Shown here: positions 37,772 through 50,636 of the stretch, one piece after another
How positions within the stretch are numbered: the stretch's first letter is position 1
How the letters are laid out: the number at the start of each line of letters is the position of its first letter
Source: Diadophis punctatus similis
Lineage: Eukaryota; Chordata; Lepidosauria; Squamata; Dipsadidae
Reading direction: 5' to 3'
NCBI GenBank assembly: GCA_023053685.1
Contig: JALIGW010000061.1
Coordinates: forward strand, 2,250,001-2,314,000
DNA: 64,000 nt
Notes under the pieces: model-generated
The model's database searches: none
What the model was told of the DNA's origin: nothing
Seen by the model: only the letters and a program-made list of their open reading frames with translations
Position numbers and translations under genes: made by a program

Positions 37772-39755
37772 ATTCAAACTACAATGGAGTGAGGTTCCCC
37801 CCCCCAGATACTCACAGGTCTCAGCCAGGAACTCCACCCCCAGCTTCTGTGAAATCAAACTACAATGGAGTGAGGTTTTGTTCCCCCAGATACTCACGGG
37901 TCTCAGCCAGGAAGTCCACGCCCAGCTTCTGTGAATTGAAACTACAATGGAGTGAGGTTTGTTCCCCCAGATACTCACAGGTCTCAGCCAGGAACTCCAC
38001 CCCCAGCTTCTGTGAATTCAAACTACAATGGAGTGAAGTGTTTCCCCCGAGATACTCACAGGTATCAGCCAGGAACTCCACCCCAGCTTCTGTGAATTGA
38101 AACTACAATGCAGTGAGGTTTTTCCCCCCAGATACTCACAAGCCTCAGCCAGGAATTCCACCCCCAGCTTCTGTGAATTCAAACTAAAATGGATTGAGGT
38201 TTTTCTCCCAGATACTCACAGGTCTCAGCCAGGAACTCCACCCCCAGCTTCTGTGAATTCAAACTGCAATGGAGTGAGGTTTTTTCCCCCAGATACTACA
38301 AGGGTCTCACCAAAGAACTCCACCCCCAGCTTCTGTGAATTCAAACTACAATGGATTGAGGTTTTTTTCCGAGATACTCACAGGTCTCAGCCAGGAACTC
38401 CAACCCCAGCTTCTGTGAATTGAAAATACAATGCAGTGAGGTGTTTCCCCCCAGATACTCACAGGTCTCAGCCAGGAACTCCACCCCCAGCTTCTTTGAA
38501 TTCAAACTACAATGGATTGAGGTTTTGTCCCCCAGATACTCACACGTCTCAGCCAGGAACTCCACCAACAGCTTCTGTGAATTCAAACTACAATGGAGTG
38601 AGGTTTTTTTCCCCGAGATACTAACAAGTCTCAGCCAGGAACTCCACCCGCAGCTTCTGTGAATTCAAACTACAATGGAGTGAGGTTTCTTCCCCCAGAT
38701 ACTCACAGGTCTCAGCCAGGAACTCCACCCCCAGTTTCTGTGAATTCAAACTACAATGGAGTGAAGTTTTTCCCCCCAGATACTCACAGGTATCAGCAAG
38801 GAACTCCACCCCAGCTTCTGTGAATTGAAACTACAATGCAGTGAGGTTTTTCTCCCAGATACTCACAGGTCTCAGCAAGGACCTCCACCCACAGCTTTTG
38901 TGAATTCAAACTACAATGGAGTGAGGTTTTCCCGCCGATACTCACAGGTCTCAGCCAGGAACTCCACCCCCAGCTTCTGTGAATTCAAACTAGAATGGAG
39001 AGAGGTTCCCCCCCGATACTCACAGGTCTCAGCCAGGAACTCCACCCCCAGCTTGTGTGAAATCAAACTACAATGGAGTGAGGTTTTTTTCCCAGATACT
39101 CACAGGTCTTAGCCAGGAACTGCACCCCCAGCTTCTGTGAATTGAAACTACAATGCAGTGAGGTTTTGTTCCCCCAGATACTCACGGGTCTCAGCCAGGA
39201 ACTCCACGCCCAGCTTCTGTTAATTCAAACTACAATGGAGTGAGGTTTGTTCCCCCAGATACTCACAGGTCTCAGCCAGGAACTCCACCCCCAGCTTCTG
39301 TGAATTCAAACTACAATGGAGTGAGGTTTCCCCCCCCCAGATACTCACAGGTCTCAGCAAGGACCTCCACCCCCAGCTTTTGTGAATTCAAACTACAATG
39401 GAGTGAGGTTTTCCCGCCGATACTCACAGGTCTCAGCCAGGAACTCCACCCCCAGCTTCTGTGAATTCAAACTACAATGGAGTGAGGCTCCCCCCCCGAT
39501 ACTCACAGGTCTCAGCCAGGAACTCCACCCCCAGCTTCTGTGAAATCAAACTACAATGGAGTGAGGTTTTTTTCCCAGATACTCACAGGTCTTAGCCAGG
39601 AAATCCACCCCCAGCTTCTGTGAATTCAAACTGCAATGGAGTGAGGTTTTTTCCCCCAGATACTAACAGGTCTCACCCAAGAACTCCACCCCCAGCTTCT
39701 GTGAATTCAAACTACAATGGATTGAGGTTTTTCCCCCCAGATACTCACAGGTCTC

Positions 39756-42009
39756 AGCCAGGAACTCCACCCCCAGCTTCTCTGAATTCAAACTACAATG
39801 GAGTGAGGTTTTCCCCCCCAGATACTCACAGGTCTCAGCCAGGAACTCCACCCCCAGCTTCTGTGAATTCAAACTACATTGGAGTGAGGTTTTTTCCCCC
39901 CAGATACTCACAGGTCTCAGCCAGGAACTCCACCCCCAGCTTCTGTGAATTCAAACTACAATGGAGTGAGGTTTCCCCCCCAGATACTCACAGGTCTCAG
40001 CCAGGAACTCCACCCCCAGCTTCTGTGAATTCAAACTACAATGCAGCGAGGTTTTTCCCCCCAGATACTCACAAGTCTCATCCAGGAACTCCACCCCCAG
40101 CTTCTGTGAATTCAAACTACAATGGATTGAGGTTTTGTCCCCCAGATACTCACACGTCTCAGCCAGGAACTCCACCAACAGCTTCTGTGAATTCAAACTA
40201 CAATGGAGTGAGGTTTTTTTCCCGAGATACTAACAAGTCTCAGCCAGGAACTCCACCCGCAGCTTCTGTGAATTCAAACTACAATGGAGTGAGGTTTCTT
40301 CCCCCAGATACTCACAGGTCTCAGCCAGGAACTCCACCCCCAGCTTCTGTGAATTCAAACTACAATGGAGTGAGGTTTGTTCCCCCAGATACTCACAGGT
40401 CTCAGCCAGGAACTCCACCCCCAGCTTCTGTGAATTCAAACTACAATGGAGTGAGGTTTTTTTCCCAGATACTCACAGGTCTCAGCCAGGAACTCCACCC
40501 CCAGCTTCTGTGAAATCAAACTACAACTGAGTGAGGTTTTTTTCCCAGATACTCACAGGTCTTAGCCAGGAACTCCACCCCCAGCTTCTGAGAATTGAAA
40601 CTACAATGGAGTGAGGTTTTCCCGCCGATACTCACAGGTCTCAGACAGGAACTCCACCCCCAGCTTCTGTGAATTCAAACTACAATGGAGTGAGGTTCCC
40701 CCCCCCCAGATACTCACAGGTCTCAGACAGGAACTCCACCCCCAGCTTGTGTGAAATCAAACTACAATGGAGTGAGGTTTTTTTCCCAGATACTCACAGG
40801 TCTTAGCCAGGAACTCCACCCCCAGCTTCTGTGAATTGAAACTACAATGCAGTGAGGTTTTGTTCCCCCAGATACTCACGGGTCTCAGCCAGGAAGTCCA
40901 CGCCCAGCTTCTGTGAATTCAAACTACAATGGAGTGAGGTTTGTTCCCCCAGATACTCACAGGTCTCAGCCAGGAACTCCACCCCCAGTTTCTGTGAATT
41001 CAAACTACAATGGAGTGAAGTTTTTCCCCCCAGATACTCACAGGTATCAGCCAGGAACTCCACCCCCAGCTTCTGTGAAATCAAACTACAATGCAGCGAG
41101 GTTTTTTTCCCAGATACTCACAGGTCTCAGCCAGGAACTCCACCCCTAGCTTCTGTGAAATCAAACTACAATGGAGTGAGGTTTTTTTCCCAGATACTCA
41201 CAGGTCTTAGCCAGGAACTCCACCCCCAGCTTCTGTGAATTGAAACTACAATGGAGTGAGGTTTTCCCGCCGATACTCACAGGTCTCAGCCAGGAACTCC
41301 ACCCCCAGCTTCTGTGAATTCAAACTACAATGGAGTGAGGTTCCCCCCCCCAGATACTCACAGGTCTCAGACAGGAACTCCACCCCCAGCTTGTGTGAAA
41401 TCAAACTACAATGGAGTGAGGTTTTGTTCCCCCAGATACTCACGGGTCTCAGCCAGGAAGTCCACGCCCAGCTTCTGTGAATTCAAACTACAATGGAGTG
41501 AGGTTTGTTCCCCCAGATACTCACAGGTCTCAGCCAGGAACTCCACCCCCAGTTTCTGTGAATTCAAACTACAATGGAGTGAAGTGTTTCCCCCGAGATA
41601 CTCACAGGTATCAGCCAGGAACTCCACCCCAGCTTCTGTGAATTGAAACTACAATGCAGTGAGGTTTTTCCCCCCAGATACTCACAAGCCTCAGCCAGGA
41701 ATTCCACCCCCAGCTTCTGTGAATTCAAACTAAAATAGATTGAGGTTTTTCTCCCAGATACTCACAGGTCTCAGCCAGGAACTCCACCCCCAGCTTCTGT
41801 GAATTCAAACTGCAATGGAGTGAGGTTTTTTCCCCCAGATACTAACAGGTCTCACCCAAGAACTCCACCCCCAGCTTCTGTGAATTCAAACTACAATGGA
41901 TTGAGGTTTTTTTCCGAGATACTCACAGGTCTCAGCCAGGAACTCCAACCCCAGCTTCTGTGAATTGAAAATACAATGCAGTGAGGTTTTTCCCCCCAGA
42001 TACTCACAG
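39756..42009 (+). repeat. Satellite transition segment, partly copied at 50.7 kb
   Basis: About 39,405-41,020 matches 50,546-52,160 at an offset of 11,140-11,141 bp (39620/50761 and 40852/51992). Shared marks are GAAATCCACC, TTCTCTGAATTC, ACTACAACTGAGTG and CTTCTGAGAATTG-class variation; the last is private to 40,588. ACTACATTGG near 39,876 is also private. CGGGTCTC anchors lie at 40879 and 41443. There is no gene. Confidence 0.75.
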
Positions 42010-45000
42010 GTCTCAGCCAGGAACTCCACCCCCAGCTTCTGTGAATTCAAACTACAATGCAGCGAGGTTTTTCCCCCCAGATACTCACAAGTCTCATCCA
42101 GGAACTCCACCCCCAGCTTCTTTGAATTCAAACTACAATGGATTGAGGTTTTGTCCCCCAGATACTCACACGTCTCAGCCAGGAACTCCACCAACAGCTT
42201 CTGTGAATTCAAACTACAATGGAGTGAGGTTTCTTCCCCCAGATACTCACAGGTCTCAGCCAGGAACTCCACCCCCAGCTTCTGTGAAATCAAACTACAA
42301 TGGAGTGAGGTTTTTTTCCCAGATACTCACAGGTCTCAGCCAGGAACTCCACCCCCAGCTTCTGTGAATTCAAACTACAATGGAGTGAGGTTTTTTTCCG
42401 AGATAAACACAGGTCTCAGCCAGGAACTCCAACCCCAGCTTCTGTGAATTGAAAATACAATGCAGTGAGGTTTTTCCCCCCAGATACTCACAGGAATCAG
42501 CCAGGAACTCCACCCCCAGCTTCTGTGAATTCAAACTACAATGCAGCAAGGTTTTTCCCCCCAGATACTCACAAGTCTCATCCAGGAACTCCACCCCCAG
42601 CTTCTGTGAATTCAAACTACAATGGATTGAGGTTTTGTCCCCCATATACTCACACGTCTCAGCCAGGAACTCCACCAACAGCTTCTGTGAATTCAAACTA
42701 CAATGGAGTGAGGTTTGTTCCCCCAGATACTCACAGGTCTCAGCCAGGAACTCCACCCCCAGCTTCTGTGAATTCAAACTACAATGGAGTGAGGTTTCTT
42801 CCCCCAGATACTCACAGGTCTCAGCCAGGAACTCCACGCCCAGCTTCTGTGAATTCAAACTACAATGTAGTGAGGTTTCTTCCCCCAGATACTCACAGGT
42901 CTCAGCCAGGAACTCCACCCCCAGCTTCTGTGAATTCAAACTACAATGGAGTGAGGTTTGTTCCCCCAGATACTCACAGGTCTCAGCCAGGAACTCCACC
43001 CCCAGTTTCTGTGAATTCAAACTACAATGGAGTGAGGTTTCCCCCCCCCCAGATACTCACAGGTCTCAGCAAGGACCTCCACCCCCAGCTTTTGTGAATT
43101 CAAACTAGAATGGAGAGAGGTTCCCCCCCGATACTCACAGGTCTCAGCCAGGAACTCCACCCCCAGCTTCTGTGAAATCAAACTACAATGGAGTGAGGTT
43201 TTTTTCCCAGATACTCACAGGTCTTAGCCAGGAACTCCACCCCCAGCTTCTGTGAATTGAAACTACAATGCAGTGAGGTTTTGTTCCCCCAGATACTCAC
43301 GGGTCTCAGCCAGGAACTCCACGCCCAGCTTCTGTTAATTCAAACTACAATGGAGTGAGGTTTGTTCCCCCAGATACTCACAGGTCTCAGCCAGGAACTC
43401 CACCCCCAGCTTCTGTGAATTCAAACTACAATGGAGTGAGGTTTTCCCCCCCCCCAGATACTCACAGGTCTCAGCAAGGACCTCCACCCCCAGCTTTTGT
43501 GAATTCAAACTACAATGGAGTGAGGTTTTCCCGCCGATACTCACAGGTCTCAGCCAGGAACTCCACCCCCAGCTTCTGTGAATTCAAACTACAATGGAGT
43601 GAGGTTCCCCCCCCGATACTCACAGGTCTCAGCCAGGAACTCCACCCCCAGCTTCTGTGAAATCAAACTACAATGGAGTGAGGTTTTTTTTCCCAGATAC
43701 TCACAGGTCTTAGCCAGGAACTCCACCCCCAGCTTCTGTGAATTCAAACTGCAATGGAGTGAGGTTTTTTTCCCCAGATACTAACAGGTCTCACCCAAGA
43801 ACTCCACCCCCAGCTTCTGTGAATTCAAACTACAATGGATTGAGGTTTTTCCCCCCAGATACTCACAGGTCTCAGCCAGGAACTCCACCCCCAGCTTCTC
43901 TGAATTCAAACTACAATGGAGTGAGGTTTCCCCCCCCAGATACTCACAGGTCTCAGCCAGGAACTCCACCCCCAGCTTCTGTGAATTCAAACTACAATGG
44001 AGTGAGGTTTTTTTCCCCCAGATACTCACAGGTCTCAGCCAGGAACTCCACCCCCAGCTTCTGTGAATTCAAACTACAATGGAGTGAGGTTTCCCCCCCA
44101 GATACTCACAGGTCTCAGCCAGGAACTCCACCCCCAGCTTCTGTGAATTCAAACTACAATGCAGCGAGGTTTTTCCCCCCAGATACTCACAAGTCTCATC
44201 CAGGAACTCCACCCCCAGCTTCTGTGAATTCAAACTACAATGGATTGAGGTTTTGTCCCCCAGATACTCACACGTCTCAGCCAGGAACTCCACCCCCAGC
44301 TTCTGTGAATTCAAACTACAATGCAGCGAGGTTTTTCCCCCCAGATACTCACAAGTCTCATCCAGGAACTCCACCCCCAGCTTCTTTGAATTCAAACTAC
44401 AATGGATTGAGGTTTTGTCCCCCAGATACTCACACGTCTCAGCCAGGAACTCCACCAACAGCTTCTGTGAATTCAAACTACAATGGAGTGAGGTTTCTTC
44501 CCCCAGATACTCACAGGTCTCAGCCAGGAACTCCACCCCCAGCTTCTGTGAAATCAAACTACAATGGAGTGAGGTTTTTTTCCCAGATACTCACAGGTCT
44601 CAGCCAGGAACTCCACCCCCAGCTTCTGTGAATTCAAACTACAATGGAGTGAGGTTTTTTTCCGAGATAAACACAGGTCTCAGCCAGGAACTCCAACCCC
44701 AGCTTCTGTGAATTGAAAATACAATGCAGTGAGGTTTTTCCCCCCAGATACTCACAGGAATCAGCCAGGAACTCCACCCCCAGCTTCTGTGAATTCAAAC
44801 TACAATGCAGCAAGGTTTTTCCCCCCAGATACTCACAAGTCTCATCCAGGAACTCCACCCCCAGCTTCTGTGAATTCAAACTACAATGGATTGAGGTTTT
44901 GTCCCCCATATACTCACACGTCTCAGCCAGGAACTCCACCAACAGCTTCTGTGAATTCAAACTACAATGGAGTGAGGTTTGTTCCCCCAGATACTCACAG

Positions 45001-46540
45001 GTCTCAGCCAGGAACTCCACCCCCAGCTTCTGTGAATTCAAACTACAATGGAGTGAGGTTTCTTCCCCCAGATACTCACAGGTCTCAGCCAGGAACTCCA
45101 CGCCCAGCTTCTGTGAATTCAAACTACAATGTAGTGAGGTTTCTTCCCCCAGATACTCACAGGTCTCAGCCAGGAACTCCACCCCCAGCTTCTGTGAATT
45201 CAAACTACAATGGAGTGAGGTTTGTTCCCCCAGATACTCACAGGTCTCAGCCAGGAACTCCACCCCCAGTTTCTGTGAATTCAAACTACAATGGAGTGAG
45301 GTTTCCCCCCCCCCCCCAGATACTCACAGGTCTCAGCAAGGACCTCCACCCCCAGCTTTTGTGAATTCAAACTAGAATGGAGAGAGGTTCCCCCCCGATA
45401 CTCACAGGTCTCAGCCAGGAACTCCACCCCCAGCTTCTGTGAAATCAAACTACAATGGAGTGAGGTTTTTTTCCCAGATACTCACAGGTATTAGCCAGGA
45501 ACTCCACCCCCAGCTTCTGTGAATTGAAACTACAATGCAGTGAGGTTTTGTTCCCCCAGATACTCACGGGTCTCAGCCAGGAACTCCACGCCCAGCTTCT
45601 GTTAATTCAAACTACAATGGAGTGAGGTTTGTTCCCCCAGATACTCACAGGTCTCAGCCAGGAACTCCACCCCCAGCTTCTGTGAATTCAAACTACAATG
45701 GAGTGAGGTTTTCCCCCCCCCCAGATACTCACAGGTCTCAGCAAGGACCTCCACCCCCAGCTTTTGTGAATTCAAACTACAATGGAGTGAGGTTTTCCCG
45801 CCGATACTCACAGGTCTCAGCCAGGAACTCCACCCCCAGCTTCTGTGAATTCAAACTACAATGGAGTGAGGTTCCCCCCCCGATACTCACAGGTCTCAGC
45901 CAGGAACTCCACCCCCAGCTTCTGTGAAATCAAACTACAATGGAGTGAGGTTTTTTTTCCCAGATACTCACAGGTCTTAGCCAGGAACTCCACCCCCAGC
46001 TTCTGTGAATTCAAACTGCAATGGAGTGAGGTTTTTTTCCCCAGATACTAACAGGTCTCACCCAAGAACTCCACCCCCAGCTTCTGTGAATTCAAACTAC
46101 AATGGATTGAGGTTTTTCCCCCCAGATACTCACAGGTCTCAGCCAGGAACTCCACCCCCAGCTTCTCTGAATTCAAACTACAATGGAGTGAGGTTTCCCC
46201 CCCCAGATACTCACAGGTCTCAGCCAGGAACTCCACCCCCAGCTTCTGTGAATTCAAACTACAATGGAGTGAGGTTTTTTTCCCCCAGATACTCACAGGT
46301 CTCAGCCAGGAACTCCACCCCCAGCTTCTGTGAATTCAAACTACAATGGAGTGAGGTTTCCCCCCCAGATACTCACAGGTCTCAGCCAGGAACTCCACCC
46401 CCAGCTTCTGTGAATTCAAACTACAATGCAGCGAGGTTTTTCCCCCCAGATACTCACAAGTCTCATCCAGGAACTCCACCCCCAGCTTCTGTGAATTCAA
46501 ACTACAATGGATTGAGGTTTTGTCCCCCAGATACTCACAG
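42010..46540 (+). repeat. Direct tandem pair of about 2,264-bp units (28 monomers)
   Basis: Unit 1 is about 42,010-44,273 and unit 2 about 44,274-46,540 (42370/44634, 42449/44713, 43355/45622, 43738/46005). The offset moves from 2,264 to 2,267 because C-runs differ in length; unit 2 has a run of 13 C at about 45,305-45,317. The junction monomer at 44,271 begins CACGTCTCAG and continues as the GCAGCGAGG type. That is the hybrid expected if unequal exchange joined the end of one unit to the start of the next. Confidence 0.88.
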
Positions 46541-49500
46541 GTCTCAGCCAGGAACTCCACCAACAGCTTCTGTGAATTCAAACTACAATGGAGTGAGGTT
46601 TTTTTCCCGAGATACTAACAAGTCTCAGCCAGGAACTCCACCCGCAGCTTCTGTGAATTCAAACTACAATGGAGTGAGGTTTCTTCCCCCAGATACTCAC
46701 AGGTCTCAGCCAGGAACTCCACCCCCAGCTTCTGTGAATTCAAACTACAATGGAGTGAGGTTTGTTCCCCCAGATACTCACAGGTCTCAGCCAGGAACTC
46801 CACCCCCAGCTTCTGTGAATTCAAACTACAATGGAGTGAAGTTTTTCCCCCCAGATACTCACAGGTATCAGCCAGGAACTCCACCCCCAGCTTCTGTGAA
46901 ATAAAACTACAATGGAGTGAGGTTTTTTTCCCAGATACTCACAGGTCTTAGCCAGGAACTCCACCCCCAGCTTCTGTGAATTGAAACTACAATGGAGTGA
47001 GGTTTTCCCGCCGATACTCACAGGTCTCAGCCAGGAACTCCACCCCCAGCTTCTGTGAATTCAAACTACAATGGAGTGAGGTTCCCCCCCCCAGATACTC
47101 ACAGGTCTCAAACAGGAACTCCACCCCCAGTTTCTGTGAATTCAAATTACAATGGAGTGAAGTGTTTCCCCCGAGATACTCACAAGTATCAGCCAGGAAC
47201 TCCACCCCAGCTTCTGTGAATTGAAACTAAAATGCAGTGAGGTTTTTCCCCCCAGAAACTCACAAGCCTCAACCAGGAATTCCACCCCCAGCTTCTGTGA
47301 ATTCAAACTAAAATAGATTGTGGTTTTTCTCCCAGATACTCATAGGTCTCAGCCAGGAACTCCACCCCCAGCTTCTGTGAATTCAAACTGCAATGGAGTG
47401 AGGTTTTTTCCCCCAGTTACTAACAGGTCTCACCCAAGAACTCCACCCCCAGCTTCTGTGAATTCAAACTACAATGGATTGAGGTTTTTTTCCGAGATAC
47501 TCACAGGTCTCAGCCAGGAACTCCAACCCCAGCTTCTGTGAATTGAAAATACAATGCAGTGAGGTTTTTCCCCCCAGATACTCACAGGTCTCAGCCAGGA
47601 ACTCCACCCCCAGCTTCTGTGAATTCAAACTACAATGCAGCGAGGTTTTTCCCCCCAGATACTCACAAGTCTCATCCAGGAACTCCACCCCCAGCTTCTT
47701 TGAATTCAAACTACAATGGATTGAGGTTTTGTCCCCCAGATACTCACACGTCTCAGCCAGGAACTCCACCAACAGCTTCTGTGAATTCAAACTACAATGG
47801 AGTGAGGTTTTTTCCCCGAGATACTAACAAGTCTCATCCAGGAACTCCACCCGCAGCTTCTGTGAAATCAAACTACAATGGAGTGAGGTTTCTTCCCCCA
47901 GATACTCACAGGTCTCAGCCAGGAACTCCACCCCCAGCTTCTGTGAAATCAAACTACAATGGAGTGAGGTTTTTTTCCGAGATAAACACAGGTCTCAGCC
48001 AGGAACTCCAACCCCAGCTTCTGTGAATTGAAAATACAATGCAGTGAGGTTTTTCCCCCCAGATACTCACAGGAATCAGCCAGGAACTCCACCCCCAGCT
48101 TCTGTGAATTCAAACTACAATGCAGCGAGGTTTTTCCCCCCAGATACTCACAAGTCTCATCCAGGAACTCCACCCCCAGCTTCTGTGAATTCAAACTACA
48201 ATGGATTGAGGTTTTGTCCCCCATATACTCACACGTCTCAGCCAGGAACTCCACCAACAGCTTCTGTGAATTCAAACTACAATGGAGTGAGGTTTTTTTC
48301 CCGAGATACTAACAAGTCTCAGCCAGGAACTCCACCCGCAGCTTCTGTGAATTCAAACTACAATGGAGTGAGGTTTCTTCCCCCAGATACTCACAGGTCT
48401 CAGCCAGGAACTCCACCCCCAGCTTCTGTGAATTCAAACTACAATGGAGTGAGGTTTGTTCCCCCAGATACTCACAGGTCTCAGCCAGGAACTCCACCCC
48501 CAGCTTCTGTGAATTCAAACTACAATGGAGTGAGGTTTGTTCCCCCAGATACTCACAGGTCTCAGCCAGGAACTCCACCCCCAGTTTCTGTGAATTCAAA
48601 CTACAATGGAGTGAAGTTTTTCCCCCCAGATACTCACAGGTATCAGCCAGGAACTCCACCCCCAGCTTCTGTGAAATCAAACTAGAATGGAGTGAGGTTT
48701 TTTTCCCAGATACTCACAGGTCTCGGCCAGGAACTCCACCCCCAGCTTCTGTGAATTCAAACTACAATGGAGTGAGGTTTTTTTCCGAGATACTCACAGG
48801 TCTCAGCCAGGAACTCCAACCCCAGCTTCTGTGAATTGAAAATACAATGCAGTGAGGTTTTTCCCCCCAGATACTCACAGGAATCAGCCAGGAACTCCAC
48901 CCCCAGCTTCTGTGAATTCAAACTACAATGCAGCGGGGTTTTTCCCCCCAGATACTCACAATTCTCATCCAGGAACTCCACCCCCAGCTTCTGTGAATTC
49001 AAACTACAATGGATTGAGGTTTTGTCCCCCAGATACTCACACGTCTCAGCCAGGAACTCCACCAACAGCTTCTGTGAATTCAAACTACAATGGAGTGAGG
49101 TTTGTTCCCCCAGATACTCACAGGTCTCAGCCAGGAACTCCACCCCCAGTTTCTGTTTATTAAAACTACAATGGAGTGAGGTTTCTTCCCCCAGATACTC
49201 ACAGGTCTCAGCCAGGAACTCCACGCCCAGCTTCTGTGAATTCAAACTACAATGTAGTGAGGTTTCTTCCCCCAGATACTCACAGGTCTCAGCCAGGAAC
49301 TCCACCCCCAGCTTCTGTGAATTCCAACTACAATGGAGTGAGGTTTGTTCCCCCAGATACTCACAGGTCTCAGCCAGGAACTCCACCCCCAGTTTCTGTG
49401 AATTCAAACTACAATGGAGTGAAGTTTTTCCCCCCAGATACTCACAGGTATCAGCCAGGAACTCCACCCCAGCTTCTGTGAATTGAAACTACAATGCAGT

Positions 49501-50636
49501 GAGGTTTTTCTCCCAGATACTCACAGGTCTCAGCCAAGAACTCCACCCCCAGCTTCTGTGAATTCAAACTACAATGGAGTGAGGTTTTGTTCCCCCAGAT
49601 ACTCACAGGTCTCAGCCAAGAACTCCACCCCCCAGCTTCTGTGAATTCAAACTACAATGGAGTGAGGTTTCCCCCCCCCAGATACTCACAGGTCTCAGCA
49701 AGGACCTCCACCCCAGCTTTTGTGAATTCAAACTACAATGGAGTGAGGTTTTCCCGCCGATACAGGTCTTAGCCAGGAACTCCACCCCCAGCTTCTGTGA
49801 ATTCAAACTACAATGGAGTGAGGTTCCCCCCCCAGATACTCACAGGTCTCAGCCAGGAACTCCACCCCCAGCTTCTGTGAAATCAAACTACAATGGAGTG
49901 AGGTTTTTTTCCCAGATACTCACAGGTCTCAGCCAGGAACTCCAACCCCAGCTTCTGTGAATTGAAAATAAAATGCAGTGAGGTTTTTCTCCCCAGATAC
50001 TCACAGGAATCAGCCAGGAACTCCACCCCCAGCTTCTGTGAATTCAAACTACAATGCAGCGAGGTTTTTCCCCCCAGATACTCACAAGTCTCATCCAGGA
50101 ACTCCACCCCCAGCTTCTGTGAATTCAAACTACAATGGATTGAGGTTTTGTCCCCCAGATACTCACACGTCTCAGCCAGGAACTCCACCAACAGCTTCTG
50201 TGAATTCAAACTACAATGGAGTGAGGTTTTTTCCCGAGATACTAACAAGTCTCAGCCAGGAACTCCACCCGCAGCTTCTGTGAATTCAAACTACAATGGA
50301 GTGAGGTTTCTTCCCCCAGATACTCACAGGTCTCAGCCAGGAACTCCACCCCCAGCTTCTGTGAATTCAAAATACAATGGAGTGAGGTTTGTTCCCCCAG
50401 ATACTCACAGGTCTCAGCCAGGAACTCCACCCCCAGCTTCTGTGAATTCAAACTACAATGGAGTGAGGTTTTTTTCCCAGATACTCACAGGTCTTAGCCA
50501 GGAACTCCACCCCCAGCTTCTGTGAATTGAAACTACAATGGAGTGAGGTTTTCCCGCCGATACTCACAGGTCTCAGCCAGGAACTCCACCCCCAGCTTCT
50601 GTGAATTCAAACTACAATGGAGTGAGGTTCCCCCCC
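45210..50636 (+). repeat. Block Y: about 5.4 kb of satellite, later duplicated
   Basis: This block is followed in order by 52,063-58,790. Offsets step through 6,855-6,857, 6,936, 8,226, 8,305 and 8,155 bp. Shared rare variants include CATAGGTCTC (47,341), CTCGGCCAGG (48,723), CACAATTCTCATCC (48,957), TTCTGTTTATT (49,155) and GAATTCCAAC (49,321). Private changes are GAAATAAAAC near 46,900, a TTTATTAAAAC monomer near 49,157 and a 4-base deletion at about 49,761. There is no gene. Confidence 0.8.
49755..49775 (+). repeat. Monomer with 4-bp deletion in the conserved junction
   Basis: The usual CCGATACTCACAGGTC reads CCGATACAGGTC here. The four bases CTCA (or an equivalent alignment) are missing between the two AC/CA-flanked positions. 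It is the only loss of the otherwise near-invariant ACTCACAG segment that I noticed, and it lies only in copy Y, not in Y'. Confidence 0.8.

Larger units (their letters stand above)
26990..39755 (+). repeat. Block X': expanded colinear copy of block X
   Basis: This segment follows block X in order and has gained internal duplications: a 2,183-bp tandem unit (27,381-31,747), an 886-bp step near 32,760-34,386, and 649 bp (eight monomers) between about 36,960 and 37,700. It has also lost one 81-bp monomer near 27,370, leaving the hybrid GCAGCGAGGTTTTGTCCCC. Its end diverges from X at about 39,755. There is no gene. Confidence 0.78.
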
